Assembly: GCA_963813435.1 (NCBI GenBank) | Contig: CAWEYY010000001.1 | Location: 62,001 to 126,000, forward strand | DNA length: 64,000 bases | Direction of reading: 5' to 3' | DNA from: AC-32 sp963813435 | Lineage (GTDB): Bacteria > Actinomycetota > Thermoleophilia > Gaiellales > Gaiellaceae | Shown: piece after piece, positions 1 to 7,800 of the stretch | Numbering within the stretch: position 1 is the first letter of the stretch | How the letters are laid out: each line of letters starts with the position of its first letter | Program-made: the position numbers and the translations under genes | Notes under the pieces: generated by a model | The model's database searches: none | Told to the model about the DNA's origin: nothing | What the model saw: the letters and a program-made list of their open reading frames with translations, nothing else

Positions 1-1419
1 CAAGGGCCGACGCCGACCCCCGACAAGACGTGCCACGCGTGCCGCACGATCGCCGAGGGGACCTCGCTCGACGTGATCGAGATGGACGCGGCCTCGCAGC
101 GGGGGATCGACGACATCCGCGAGATCCGCGAGCGCGTCGTGCTGCAGCCGGTCGAGGGGCGCTACAAGGTCTACATCCTCGACGAGGCGCACCAGCTCAC
201 CGACGCCGCCTTCAACGCGCTCCTGAAGCTGATCGAGGAGCCTCCGCCCCACCTCGTCTTCGTCTTCTGCACCACGGACCTCTCGAAGATGCTGCCGACC
301 GTCCGGTCGCGCTGCCAGACGTTCGCGTTCTCGCGGCCTCGGCTCCCGGAGCTGGTGCAGCTCTTGAGGCGGATCGCCGACGGCGAGGGGATCGAGGCTC
401 CGGACGCTGCTCTGTCGCTTATCGCACGCTCAGCGCGGGGCTCGTACCGGGACGCCGTCTCGACGCTCGACCAGCTTGCGGCCGCGACCGAGAAGCAGGT
501 CACCGTCCAGTCGGTGCTGCAGCTGCTCGGCGCCGTCGAGGAGGAGGCGCTGTTCCGGCTCTGCGACCTCGTCGTCGACCGCGACACGGCCGGGGCGCTG
601 ACCTTCATCGAGGAGCTCTCGGAGCAGGGGCAGGACCTCGGCCGGCTCGTGACCGACCTGCTCGAGCACCTGCGCCACCTGATGCTCGTCCAGCACCTCG
701 GCGAGGTTCCCGAGTCGCTGCCGGTGACCGAGGAGACGCGTGACCGGCTGAAGGAGCAGGCGAACCAGCTCGGCGAGGCGACCGTCCTGCGGCTCTGCGA
801 CCTGCTCGCGGTCGCCGTCGAGGACCTGCGCCAGGGCGGCGATCCGCGGCTGCCGCTCGAGCTGGCGTTCGTGAAGGTGACGCGGCCCGCGGCCGACCTG
901 TCGCGCGAGTCGACGTCCTACCGGCTCGAGCAGCTCGAACGCGGTGGTGTCCATTCGAGCCATGACCCGGGGACAGTCCCCGGGCCGCGGCCCGAAGAGC
1001 CACGTCCGCCGGAGGAGCCACAGGCGGAGCCTCCTGCGGGGCCGCCTTCGCTCGAGCTCGAGCAGCTCCAGGAGGCCTGGCAGCGGACGATCCTGCCCGC
1101 GGTCGAGGAGAAGTCGATCCCGACGGCCTCGGTCCTGCGCGAGGCGCACCCCAAGGGGCTCGCAGGCGACACGCTGACGGTCGAGTTCCCCCAGGCCGCC
1201 TCGTTCCACCGTCAGCTCGCCGAGGAGCCGAAGAACGCGACGCTGCTCGCCGAGGCGCTCTACGAGGTGACCGGCCGCCACCTCGCCCTCGCGTTCGAGG
1301 TCGGCGAGAACGGCGACGAGATCGAGGCCGAGCCCGAGGAGCCCGCGACCGAGGAAGATTTCATCGAGCTCATCAAGCAGAAGTTCGACGCAGAAGAGGT
1401 GAGGGAGCCAGAGCAATGA
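1..1419 (+). CDS. dnaX: DNA polymerase III subunit gamma/tau (5' truncated)
   Basis: Clamp-loader ATPase of the replicative polymerase. The window opens inside the gene, so the N-terminal P-loop is missing and 472 residues remain. The fragment starts in the zinc-binding region (Cys11 and Cys14 are the last two ligands). It continues with Walker B in YILDEAHQ (Asp61, Glu62), the LLKLIEEPP segment and the SRC sensor motif near residues 103-105. The rest is the collar domain, a Pro/Glu-rich linker near 305-330 and a C-terminal tau-like domain with an acidic tail. The stop overlaps the next ATG by 4 nt, so it is probably translationally coupled to ybaB, the usual dnaX-ybaB-recR neighbourhood. Identification is secure. 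Confidence 0.96.
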   Translation, partial: QGPTPTPDKTCHACRTIAEGTSLDVIEMDAASQRGIDDIREIRERVVLQPVEGRYKVYILDEAHQLTDAAFNALLKLIEEPPPHLVFVFCTTDLSKMLPTVRSRCQTFAFSRPRLPELVQLLRRIADGEGIEAPDAALSLIARSARGSYRDAVSTLDQLAAATEKQVTVQSVLQLLGAVEEEALFRLCDLVVDRDTAGALTFIEELSEQGQDLGRLVTDLLEHLRHLMLVQHLGEVPESLPVTEETRDRLKEQANQLGEATVLRLCDLLAVAVEDLRQGGDPRLPLELAFVKVTRPAADLSRESTSYRLEQLERGGVHSSHDPGTVPGPRPEEPRPPEEPQAEPPAGPPSLELEQLQEAWQRTILPAVEEKSIPTASVLREAHPKGLAGDTLTVEFPQAASFHRQLAEEPKNATLLAEALYEVTGRHLALAFEVGENGDEIEAEPEEPATEEDFIELIKQKFDAEEVREPEQ

Positions 1420-1739
1420 GTGGCATGGACATGAACAAGATGCTCCAGCAGCTCCAGGAGATGCAGGCGCAGATGGAGCAGGCACAGGAGGAGCTCAAGG
1501 ACGAGACCGTCCAGGCGACCGCGGGCGGCGGGATGGTCACGGTCGTGGCGACGGGCAGCGGCGAGATCCGCGAGATCACGATCGACCCGAAGGCGATCGA
1601 CCCGAACGATCCAGAGCTGCTCGCGGACATGATCGTGGCGGCCGTCAACGAGGCCCTTCGTTCCGCGCAGAGCCTGGTCGAGTCCAAGCTCGGCCCAGCG
1701 CTGGGCGGGCTCCATGGCCTCGGCCTCCCGGGGATGTGA
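1416..1739 (+). CDS. ybaB: YbaB/EbfC family nucleoid-associated protein
   Basis: Small DNA-binding protein of 107 residues, the usual family length. A Met/Gln/Glu-rich N-terminal helix (MNKMLQQLQEMQAQMEQAQ) is followed by the family beta-sheet core with VQATAGGGMVTVVATGSGEI. It then has the DPKAIDPNDPELLADMIVAAVNEA helical segment described here by its landmarks DPKAID and LLADMIVAAVNEA. Family members bind DNA as dimers and are thought to act in nucleoid organisation or recombinational repair. The start ATG overlaps the dnaX stop (ATGA), and recR lies two genes downstream, matching the conserved dnaX-ybaB-recR arrangement. Confidence 0.95.
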   Translation: MSGMDMNKMLQQLQEMQAQMEQAQEELKDETVQATAGGGMVTVVATGSGEIREITIDPKAIDPNDPELLADMIVAAVNEALRSAQSLVESKLGPALGGLHGLGLPGM

Positions 1740-1740
1740 G

Positions 1741-2106
1741 ATGAGCGAGATCTACGACGAGCTGCGAGCCGCTCCCGCGTTCGCGGGAGTACCCGACGAG
1801 GCGCTCGAGCGCCTGGCCGAAGTGGCGACCGAAGCCGATTTCCCGGCCGGGCACGTGCTGATCGAGTACGACACGCCGGCCGCGGGCCTCTATTTGATCC
1901 GCGAGGGCCGGGTCGCCGTCCATGCGCCGGCCGCGCAGCTCGAACGCGGCCCCGGCGACGTCATCGGCGAGCGCGCGCTGGCACTCGGGGGGAACCGCGG
2001 CGGTCGCGTCAGCGCGATCACCGACGTCCGCTGCCTCGGCATCGCCCGCGAGCACGTCGGCGAGGACGTCGCCGAGCAGCTGCTCGCCCAGTACCCCGAG
2101 GTCTGA
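1741..2106 (+). CDS. Cyclic nucleotide-binding domain protein (no HTH)
   Basis: A 121-residue protein made almost entirely of one Crp-like cyclic-nucleotide-binding fold. Landmarks are the family-type opening FAGVPDEALERLAEVA, then HVLIEYDTPAAGLYLIREGRVAV, and a GDVIGERAL turn where the phosphate-binding cassette would sit. There is no helix-turn-helix after the domain, so it is not a complete Crp-type regulator; it may be a ligand-sensing or partner-binding module. I chose ATG 1741, one base after the ybaB stop, over an in-frame start at 1714 that would run back into ybaB. It is inserted between ybaB and recR, which are often adjacent. Ligand unknown. Confidence 0.75.
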   Translation: MSEIYDELRAAPAFAGVPDEALERLAEVATEADFPAGHVLIEYDTPAAGLYLIREGRVAVHAPAAQLERGPGDVIGERALALGGNRGGRVSAITDVRCLGIAREHVGEDVAEQLLAQYPEV

Positions 2107-2141
2107 GCCGGGAGTCCGACCCGCCAGGGCACAATGGAGCG

Positions 2142-2732
2142 GTGTTCAGCCCCGCCGTCGACAACCTCGTCGCGCAACTGACGCGGCTCCCGAGCGTCGG
2201 CCAGCGGACGGCGCAGCGGCTCGCGTTCCACATCCTCCGCGTCCCGAAGGATGAGGCGCTGGCGCTCGCGGCGGCGATCGCGGAGGTCAAGGAGCGCGTC
2301 CGCTTCTGCCGTGAGTGCGGGAACCTGACCGAGGAGGAGACCTGTGACATCTGCCGCGACGCGCGGCGCGACCACACGACCGTCTGCGTCGTCGAGCAGC
2401 CGGCCGACCTGATCTCGGTCGAGCGCACGCACGAGTACCGCGGCCTCTACCACGTGCTCGGCGGCGCGCTCTCGCCGCTCGACGGCGTCGAGCCAGAGCA
2501 CCTGCGCATCGACGAGCTCCTCGGCCGCGTCGAGCGCAACGGCGTCCAGGAGGTCGTGCTCGCGACGAACCCGAACATGACCGGCGAGGCGACCGCCGCC
2601 TACCTTGCCGATCGCCTGCGCGGCCGGGTGCGGGTGACCCGGCTCGCGAGCGGCCTCCCCGTCGGCGCCGATCTCGAGTACGCGGACGAGGTCACACTCG
2701 GCAGGGCGCTCTCGGGCCGCCGCGAAATGTAG
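2142..2732 (+). CDS. recR: Recombination protein RecR
   Basis: RecFOR-pathway DNA-binding protein that helps load RecA at single-strand gaps. The 196-residue length is typical. In order: helix-hairpin-helix around LPSVGQRTAQRLA (17-29), a four-cysteine zinc motif CRECG...CDIC (about 55-70), a Toprim domain with VCVVEQPADL, and a C-terminal Walker-B-like region (GLPVGADLEYADEVTLGRAL). The start is GTG, 35 nt after the upstream stop. It belongs with dnaX and ybaB just upstream. Confidence 0.96.
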   Translation: MFSPAVDNLVAQLTRLPSVGQRTAQRLAFHILRVPKDEALALAAAIAEVKERVRFCRECGNLTEEETCDICRDARRDHTTVCVVEQPADLISVERTHEYRGLYHVLGGALSPLDGVEPEHLRIDELLGRVERNGVQEVVLATNPNMTGEATAAYLADRLRGRVRVTRLASGLPVGADLEYADEVTLGRALSGRREM

Positions 2733-2763
2733 GGGTTCGGAGCCCTTCCCTAGACTTCCTGCC

Positions 2764-4014
2764 GTGACGACGACCGAATTCGAGGCGCTTCCCGCCGTCG
2801 AGGGCGCGGAGCCGCGACTCGGGACGCTGGTGATGAAGTTCGGCGGCACCTCGGTCGCCGACCCCGACAAGATCAAGGACGTCGCGCGACGTCTCGTGGC
2901 CGCGCGGGCCGAGGGCAACCGCGTCGTGGCCGTCCTCTCGGCGATGGGCGACTCGACCGACGACCTGGTCCGGCTGGCCTACGAGGTCTCGCCGCAGCCG
3001 AAGCCGCGCGAGCTCGACATGCTGATCTCCGTCGGCGAGCGCATCTCGTGTGCGCTCGCCGCGATGGCGATCCATGATCTCGGCGCCGAGGCGATCTCGC
3101 TGACCGGGTCGCAGGCAGGAATCGTCACCGACACGGTCCACGGCCGGGCGAAGATCGTCGACGTCCGCGCGCGCCGCATCCACGAGGCGCTGGACCAGGA
3201 CAGGATCGTGCTCGTCGCCGGTTTCCAGGGCGTCTCGACCGACTACGACATCACCACCCTCGGCCGCGGCGGCTCGGACACGACCGCCGTAGCGCTCGCG
3301 GCCGCGCTCGGCGCCGAGGTCTGCGAGATCTACACCGACGTCGACGGCGTCTTCACGGCCGACCCGCGGCTCGTGCCGGACGCGCGCAAGCTGCACGCGG
3401 TCAGCTACGAGGAGATGCTCGAGATGGCGGCCTCCGGCGCGAAGGTGCTGCAGGTACGCTCGGTCGAGGTCGCGCGCAACCACTCCGTCAAGCTGCACGT
3501 CCGCTCGACGTTCTCGGAGGCGGACGGCACGTGGATTCGCGAGGAGGACGAACGGATGCTCGAGAAGGCGCTGATCTCCGGAGTCACGCACACGCTCGAG
3601 GAGACGCTGTATCGCGCCGAGGGAACGACGCCTGCGCGCCTGTTCTCCGCGCTGGCCGACGCGGGCGTGAACGTCGACACCATCGTCCGCACCGGGCCGG
3701 AGATCGTGTTCTCGGCCCCGGCGGATGACCGCGTCGCCGCGACCGCCGTCCTCGACGAGCTCGGCGCGCAGTGGAGCGCCCGGGACGACCTCGGCAAGGT
3801 CAGCGTGATCGGGGCGGGCATGAAGAGCCATCCGGGCGTGGCCGCGAAGGCCTTCCAGACCCTTGCGGACGCGGGCATCGAGCCGGAGGTCGTGACGACC
3901 TCGCCGATCAAGATCTCGTGCCACATCCGGAGCGACGAGGTCGAGAAGGCCGTCGTCGTGCTGCACCGGGCCTACGAGCTCGACGCGCCGGAAGCGGAGC
4001 GCGCTCATGCCTAA
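2764..4014 (+). CDS. lysC: Aspartate kinase
   Basis: Phosphorylates L-aspartate, the first step to lysine, threonine, methionine and diaminopimelate. The 416-residue protein has the amino-acid kinase signature KFGGTSV near residue 25 and the GRGGSDTTAVALA substrate-binding segment near 168. Two C-terminal ACT domains (about 270-415, including ISGVTHT and VSVIGAGM) make feedback inhibition by pathway end products likely. The GTG start follows a 31-nt gap after recR. The end overlaps asd by 8 nt, so the two form a lysC-asd operon as in many Actinomycetota. An internal start could give the separate beta subunit known in the family; I cannot tell from the sequence. Confidence 0.96.
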   Translation: MTTTEFEALPAVEGAEPRLGTLVMKFGGTSVADPDKIKDVARRLVAARAEGNRVVAVLSAMGDSTDDLVRLAYEVSPQPKPRELDMLISVGERISCALAAMAIHDLGAEAISLTGSQAGIVTDTVHGRAKIVDVRARRIHEALDQDRIVLVAGFQGVSTDYDITTLGRGGSDTTAVALAAALGAEVCEIYTDVDGVFTADPRLVPDARKLHAVSYEEMLEMAASGAKVLQVRSVEVARNHSVKLHVRSTFSEADGTWIREEDERMLEKALISGVTHTLEETLYRAEGTTPARLFSALADAGVNVDTIVRTGPEIVFSAPADDRVAATAVLDELGAQWSARDDLGKVSVIGAGMKSHPGVAAKAFQTLADAGIEPEVVTTSPIKISCHIRSDEVEKAVVVLHRAYELDAPEAERAHA

Positions 4015-4933
4015 GAAGGTGGCGGTCGTAGGCGCGACGGGCGCGGTCGGGCAGATCACCGTCGACCTGCTCGTCGGGCGCGGGTTCGACGACCTGCACC
4101 TGTTCGCCTCCGCGCGCTCGGCCGGGGCCGAGATACGCGGCCTCCGAGTCGAGGAGGCGACGCCGGAGACGCTTGGCGGCTTCGACCTCTGCTTGTTCTC
4201 GGTCGGGGCGACGGCGAGCCGCGAGCTCGTGCCGCACGCGGTACGCGGTGGCGCTGTCTGCATCGACAAGTCGGCCGCGTTCCGCCTCGAGGACGGGATC
4301 CCGCTCGTCGTCCCGGAGGTGAACGGTGTGCGTGCGCGCGAGCACACGGGGATTCTGGCCAACCCGAACTGCTGCGCGATCCCGCTCGCGCTCGTCCTGA
4401 AGCCGATCCACGACGCGGCCGGCCTGCGAGCCGTGCGGGTCGCCACCTACCAGTCGGCCTCGGGCGCAGGCGCGCGGCGACTGCAGCGCCTGCTCGACGA
4501 GCCGCAGGCCGAGCACGACCTGGCGATGGACTGGGACTACGACGGCGAGGAGTTCGAGGAGGAGACGAAGCTCCGCGAGGAGACGCGCAAGATCCTCGAG
4601 CTCCCGGAGCTGCCGCTGAGCGCGACCTGCGTTCGCGTGCCCGTCCCCGTCGGCCACGCCGAGTCCGTCTGGATAGAGACCGATGAGCCGCTCACGCCGG
4701 ATCAGGCGCGCGAGCTGCTCGCCGCGGCTCCGTCGGTACGGGTCGAGGAGTTCCCCACTCCCGGCCAGGCCGCGGGCCGTGACGAGGTGCTCGTCGGCCG
4801 GATCCGCCGCGACCCGGGCGCCGAGAACGGCCTCTCGCTCTTCCTCGCCTGCGACAACCTGCGCAAGGGCGCAGCGTTGAACGGCGTCCAGATCGCCGAG
4901 CTCGTCCTCTCGAGCCGCGCCGTCGCAGCCTAG
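4007..4933 (+). CDS. asd: Aspartate-semialdehyde dehydrogenase
   Basis: NADPH-dependent reduction of aspartyl phosphate to the semialdehyde, the step after LysC. The N-terminal dinucleotide motif is GATGAVG (9-15). The catalytic cysteine lies in NPNCC (Cys122), and YQSASGAGARRL follows near residue 148. The 308 residues are slightly shorter than the common 330-350. The ATG overlaps the lysC 3' end by 8 nt, implying coupled translation. Only 16 bp separate its stop from the convergent VOC gene, with no obvious terminator hairpin between them. Confidence 0.95.
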   Translation: MPKKVAVVGATGAVGQITVDLLVGRGFDDLHLFASARSAGAEIRGLRVEEATPETLGGFDLCLFSVGATASRELVPHAVRGGAVCIDKSAAFRLEDGIPLVVPEVNGVRAREHTGILANPNCCAIPLALVLKPIHDAAGLRAVRVATYQSASGAGARRLQRLLDEPQAEHDLAMDWDYDGEEFEEETKLREETRKILELPELPLSATCVRVPVPVGHAESVWIETDEPLTPDQARELLAAAPSVRVEEFPTPGQAAGRDEVLVGRIRRDPGAENGLSLFLACDNLRKGAALNGVQIAELVLSSRAVAA

Positions 4934-4949
4934 GCGCAGCGGCTCGCCG

Positions 4950-5318
4950 TCACTCGGGCCGGTGGCACACCGCCTCGATGTTGTTGCCGTCCGCGTCGTG
5001 GACGAATGCCGCGTAGTAGTTCTCGTGGTAGTGGTCGCGCACGCCGGGCGCGCCGTTGTCCTTGCCGCCCGCGGCAACCGCCGCCTCGTAGAACGCGTCC
5101 ACGGCCTCGCGGTCGCTCGCGGTGAACGCGACGTGCGTCGCTCCGCGCTCGGAGCTCGAGCCGATCCAGAAGTCCGGAACGCCCTCGCCGGAGCCGAAGC
5201 CCGCGGCCATGCCCTCGAAGTCCGCCTGCAGCGAGTACCCGAGCGGCCTCAGCGCCTGCTCGTAGAAGCCCTTCGCCTGCCCGATGTCGCTGACGTTCGC
5301 CGTGACGTGGTCGATCAT
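4950..5318 (-). CDS. VOC (glyoxalase/bleomycin resistance) family protein
   Basis: A 122-residue single-domain vicinal-oxygen-chelate protein. It opens with IDHVTANVSDIGQAKGFYEQAL and closes with AAFVHDADGNNIEAVCH; these are the two beta-alpha-beta-beta-beta modules, carrying His4 and the terminal Glu115 expected of a metal site. Members range from lyases to dioxygenases to antibiotic-binding proteins, and nothing here fixes the substrate. The ATG at 5318 follows an AAGGAGG-type ribosome site; longer in-frame readings upstream look non-coding. It is monocistronic and convergent with asd. Confidence 0.85.
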   Translation of the reverse strand: MIDHVTANVSDIGQAKGFYEQALRPLGYSLQADFEGMAAGFGSGEGVPDFWIGSSSERGATHVAFTASDREAVDAFYEAAVAAGGKDNGAPGVRDHYHENYYAAFVHDADGNNIEAVCHRPE

Positions 5319-5390
5319 CTGGAGCCTCCTTCGGTGTTGTGTCGATGTTCTCAAGTCGCGGCCTCGAAATCCCGATAACCCGTTCTGGGA

Positions 5391-5852
5391 ATGCGGCCCG
5401 CACGACTCGACCACACCTTTTTCGAAGACGAGCCTCGCTCGCGCCTCGGCGCGCTGCTCTTGCGCAAAGGGCTGGTCACGCACGAGGAGCTCGACCGTGC
5501 GCTCGCCGAGCGCGAGGAGGGCGAGCTGCTCGGGGAGGCGCTCGTTCGACTCCGCATCTGCTTCGAGAACGACATCGCCCGGGCGCTCGCCGACCAGGCG
5601 AACATCGATTTCGTCGACATCGGCGTCACCTCGTTCGACCCACGAGCAGTGGTGCTCCTCCCGCGCGAGGAGGCCCTGCGGCTGCGTGCGATCCCGCTCC
5701 GGCTCCACCCGGACGGCGACGTCTCGGTCGCGGTAATCGACCCGACCGACGACAAGCTCCTGCCGCGGCTGAAGCTCGCGACCGGCCGTCCGATCCGCCT
5801 GGTCGTCACGACGCCCTCGGCGCTCCGCGCCGCCCTGTCCAACGCCTATTAG
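5391..5852 (+). CDS. Stand-alone MshEN / GspE N-terminal domain protein
   Basis: A 153-residue protein matching only the N-terminal domain of type II secretion/type IV pilus assembly ATPases. Landmarks are RLGALLLRKGLVTHEELDRAL, LGEALVRL and ANIDFVDI, then PREEALRLRAIPL and VAVIDPTDDKLL. No Walker ATPase domain follows, since the frame stops at 5852. In the MshE family this domain can bind c-di-GMP through RLGxxL-type repeats. Two c-di-GMP-related genes lie elsewhere in the window, but a link is only inference. No pilus or secretion gene is adjacent. Confidence 0.75.
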   Translation: MRPARLDHTFFEDEPRSRLGALLLRKGLVTHEELDRALAEREEGELLGEALVRLRICFENDIARALADQANIDFVDIGVTSFDPRAVVLLPREEALRLRAIPLRLHPDGDVSVAVIDPTDDKLLPRLKLATGRPIRLVVTTPSALRAALSNAY

Positions 5853-5867
5853 CCGCTGCGGCGAATC

Positions 5868-6497
5868 CTAGGTAGGACCTCTGGGAGCCGGAACAGGCTC
5901 CGGCATGAACGCGTCCTTCAGGGAGCGCCACAACCGCACCCTCCTGCTCTCGATCACCGGCAGCAGCCCGCCGAGCTCCAGCCGCGCGAGCTCGACCGCC
6001 CCGGACGCGCGCACGGTCTGAAAGCCGAAGTCGGCCAGAAAGTCGTGCGGGAACACGGTGCGGTGGACGAGGAAGCGCTCGTAGTCGGACTCGCCCTCGC
6101 GGTAGCGGTACGCGAACGCCTCGAGCGCCGCTGCGCCCTTGCTCTTGGCCTCGCCGATCGCGGCGAGGAAGAGCGACTGCAGCACCCACGGGCTCGTGCG
6201 GTCGATCAGGTAGGCGCACGTCACGAGCACCGCGTCGTCCGAGGGCGGCCCGCCCGGGAGCTCGGCCGCGCGCGGATAGAGGCCGGACGGCCCGTACTGC
6301 ATCGAGCCGAGCACCCGCCCGTCATCGTCGTAGTAGACGGTTCCCCAGGCGCCGAACTCGGTCTCGGCCTTCTCGATCCAGCGCGTCTTGTCGACACCGC
6401 GCCCCCCGGTGCGCGACTGCCACCAGACGCACTCGTGGCAGACCGGCGCGACCTGCTCGAGCGTCGCCCCGGTCAACCCCGTGAGGCGGGTCTTCAT
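5868..6497 (-). CDS. GNAT-like acetyltransferase family protein
   Basis: A 209-residue protein resembling the GCN5-related N-acetyltransferase fold: GTVYYDDDGRVLGSMQYGPS as a beta-hairpin, VLQSLFLAAIGEAKSKGAAALEAFAYR as the acetyl-CoA region, and FPHDFLADFGFQTVRASG near the end. A cysteine/tryptophan patch (CHECVWWQ, residues 20-27) sits near the N terminus. The classic Q/RxxGxG/A loop is not sharp, so the assignment is tentative and the substrate unknown. Structured repeat copy 1 lies directly upstream, separating it from the Asp23 gene on the same strand. Confidence 0.6.
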   Translation of the reverse strand: MKTRLTGLTGATLEQVAPVCHECVWWQSRTGGRGVDKTRWIEKAETEFGAWGTVYYDDDGRVLGSMQYGPSGLYPRAAELPGGPPSDDAVLVTCAYLIDRTSPWVLQSLFLAAIGEAKSKGAAALEAFAYRYREGESDYERFLVHRTVFPHDFLADFGFQTVRASGAVELARLELGGLLPVIESRRVRLWRSLKDAFMPEPVPAPRGPT

Positions 6498-6520
6498 CGA
6501 CCGACTTTCTGACGATGAGC

Positions 6521-6594
6521 GGGTCGACTGGTCATTTCAGACGGCGGTGCAGGCAAAGCCCGCACCGCCTGGCGGCGGCACCGCAAGCGGCGCC
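6521..6594 (-). repeat. Structured intercistronic repeat, copy 1
   Basis: About 74 nt lying between the stop of the Asp23 gene (TGA at 6597-6595) and the GNAT start. Read on the minus strand it has a GC-rich hairpin with arms GGCGCCG/CGGTGCC, then a long hairpin with arms GGCGGTGC...GCACCGCC closed by a TTT loop, then a tail GTCTGAAATGACC-AGTCGA. The same architecture recurs at 7728-7800 and 45899-45969. Function unknown; candidates are a REP-like mobile palindrome or an mRNA-processing or attenuation element. Confidence 0.8.
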
Positions 6595-6894
6595 TCATGG
6601 AGGGCCGATCGAGTCTACGACCACGTTCACCGCGCCGGGTCGCGCCCCGGCCATCTTCTCGAGGTAGTCGGCCACACGCCGCTGCACCTCCCGGCCGACG
6701 GCCTCGGCCGAGGCGCCCCACTCGAGCTCGACATGCAGCTCGACCGTCGCGCGCCCGTCCTCCTCCTCGATGCGTACGCCCGCCTGGCGAGGCATCCGCT
6801 TCTCGACCAGCCCACGAACGCCGTCGACCTCGAGTGCGGCGTCGGCCGCGTAGCTGGCGAGAACGTCGGAGGCGACGCTCGCGGTGCCCTCCAT
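6595..6894 (-). CDS. Asp23/Gls24 family envelope stress protein
   Basis: A 99-residue member of the Asp23/Gls24 fold: VASDVLASYAADAALEVDGV, then VEKRMPRQAGVRIEEEDGRATVELHVELEWG described by its landmarks GVRIEEEDGR and VELHVELEWG, then VGREVQRRVADYLEKMAG and NVVVDSI. Relatives are small membrane-associated or cell-envelope stress proteins of unclear biochemistry. The ATG overlaps the stop of the upstream metallophosphoesterase by 3 nt (GTGATGA). Its own stop is followed at once by repeat copy 1. Confidence 0.8.
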   Translation of the reverse strand: MEGTASVASDVLASYAADAALEVDGVRGLVEKRMPRQAGVRIEEEDGRATVELHVELEWGASAEAVGREVQRRVADYLEKMAGARPGAVNVVVDSIGPP

Positions 6895-7727
6895 CACGCG
6901 GATTCTAGGATCAGCTCGGTCGCCTCCGGGCGCGCCAGGAAACGGAACGGGACAAATGTCGTCCCGAGCCCGACCGAGAGGTGGAGCGTCGCCGCGGGCC
7001 GGTAGTAGAGGCCGCGGATGTACGTCCAGCGGGTGTGTGCCAGCCGCAGGCGGCCGCCGGGCCACGGGACGCAGATCTGGCCGCCGTGCAGGTGGCCCGA
7101 GAGCACGAGGTCGAAAGCACCCGCCGAAAGCCTGTCGATCACCTCCGGGAAGTGGCAGAGCAGGATGCGCAGGTCGGCAGCCGGATCCGCGAGCGCCTCG
7201 GGCCGCGCCAGCTTGCGGCGGTACGAGCGCGGGTCGACACCGACGATCTGCACGCGCTTCCCCCGCAGCTCGATCGTGCGCGCCTCGTCGGTGAGAAGGG
7301 TCGCCGGCTCGAGGTCGACGACGTCGGCCGGGTGCGAGAACGGGTCGCGAGTGAGGGCGAAGTCGTGGTTACCGAGCACGGCGAAGCAGTTCGGCATCCG
7401 CGCGAGCATCGACCGGAGCTCGGCTTCCCCAGAGCGGCGCGAGAGCAGGTCGCCGCTGATCATCGTCAGGTCGGGCTGGCGTTCCTCGACCCAGTCGACC
7501 GCCCGCTCGACGGCGACGCGACCACGCGAGGGAAAGCCGAGGTGGAAGTCGGACAGGTGCGCGATCCGCAGGCCTTCCAGCTCTGGCGGGAGCCCGGGCA
7601 GCGGGCAGGCGAGCGTGTCGAGCCGGACCCACCCTGCCTCGAAATGACCCCACGCCAGCCCGGCCGCCGCAGCGGCCGCCCCGACCTTTGTCAAGCGCAA
7701 GGACTTAGGGCGCTGTCGCGACATCAC
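6894..7727 (-). CDS. YaeI-like metallophosphoesterase
   Basis: Calcineurin-like phosphoesterase of 277 residues with the full metal-binding set: DFH (Asp60, His62), SGD (Asp93), GNHD (119-122), CHFPE and GHLHGGQ (about 213-219). A hydrophobic segment near residues 15-28 suggests a membrane anchor with the catalytic domain outside, as in YaeI/YkuE-type enzymes proposed to act on membrane phosphates. The start is GTG 7727 directly followed by ATG 7724; either may be used. It is translationally coupled to the Asp23 gene. Repeat copy 2 separates it from sdhE upstream. Confidence 0.88.
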   Translation of the reverse strand: MMSRQRPKSLRLTKVGAAAAAAGLAWGHFEAGWVRLDTLACPLPGLPPELEGLRIAHLSDFHLGFPSRGRVAVERAVDWVEERQPDLTMISGDLLSRRSGEAELRSMLARMPNCFAVLGNHDFALTRDPFSHPADVVDLEPATLLTDEARTIELRGKRVQIVGVDPRSYRRKLARPEALADPAADLRILLCHFPEVIDRLSAGAFDLVLSGHLHGGQICVPWPGGRLRLAHTRWTYIRGLYYRPAATLHLSVGLGTTFVPFRFLARPEATELILESA

Positions 7728-7800
7728 GGGCTCGACCGGTCATTTCAGACCGACGCCCAGGCAAGCCTGCGCGTCCTGCGGGCGGCACCGCAAGCGGCGC
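7728..7800 (-). repeat. Structured intercistronic repeat, copy 2
   Basis: About 73 nt filling the whole gap between the sdhE stop (TAG at 7803-7801) and the metallophosphoesterase start. Minus-strand order: hairpin with arms built on GCGCCGC and GCGGTGC, a second hairpin with arms GACGC-G-CAGGC and GCCTG-G-GCGTC, then GGTCTGAAATGACCGGTCGA. The middle stem differs in sequence from copies 1 and 3 but keeps pairing, apart from one G-G mismatch. Confidence 0.82.

Noticed and set aside
430..1485. Minus-strand open frame opposite dnaX
   Set aside because: Shadow of dnaX in another frame; Leu/Arg/Asp-rich, with no motif or ribosome site.
2692..4446. Long minus-strand open frame opposite lysC-asd
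   Set aside because: High GC keeps antisense frames open. Its translation is Arg/Asp-rich without a recognisable domain, while the plus strand encodes two clear enzymes.
7728..7800. Repeat copies as ordinary Rho-independent terminators
   Set aside because: No T tract, conserved non-stem tail, and the same order in three places inside co-directional gene runs. A simple terminator does not explain the tail.
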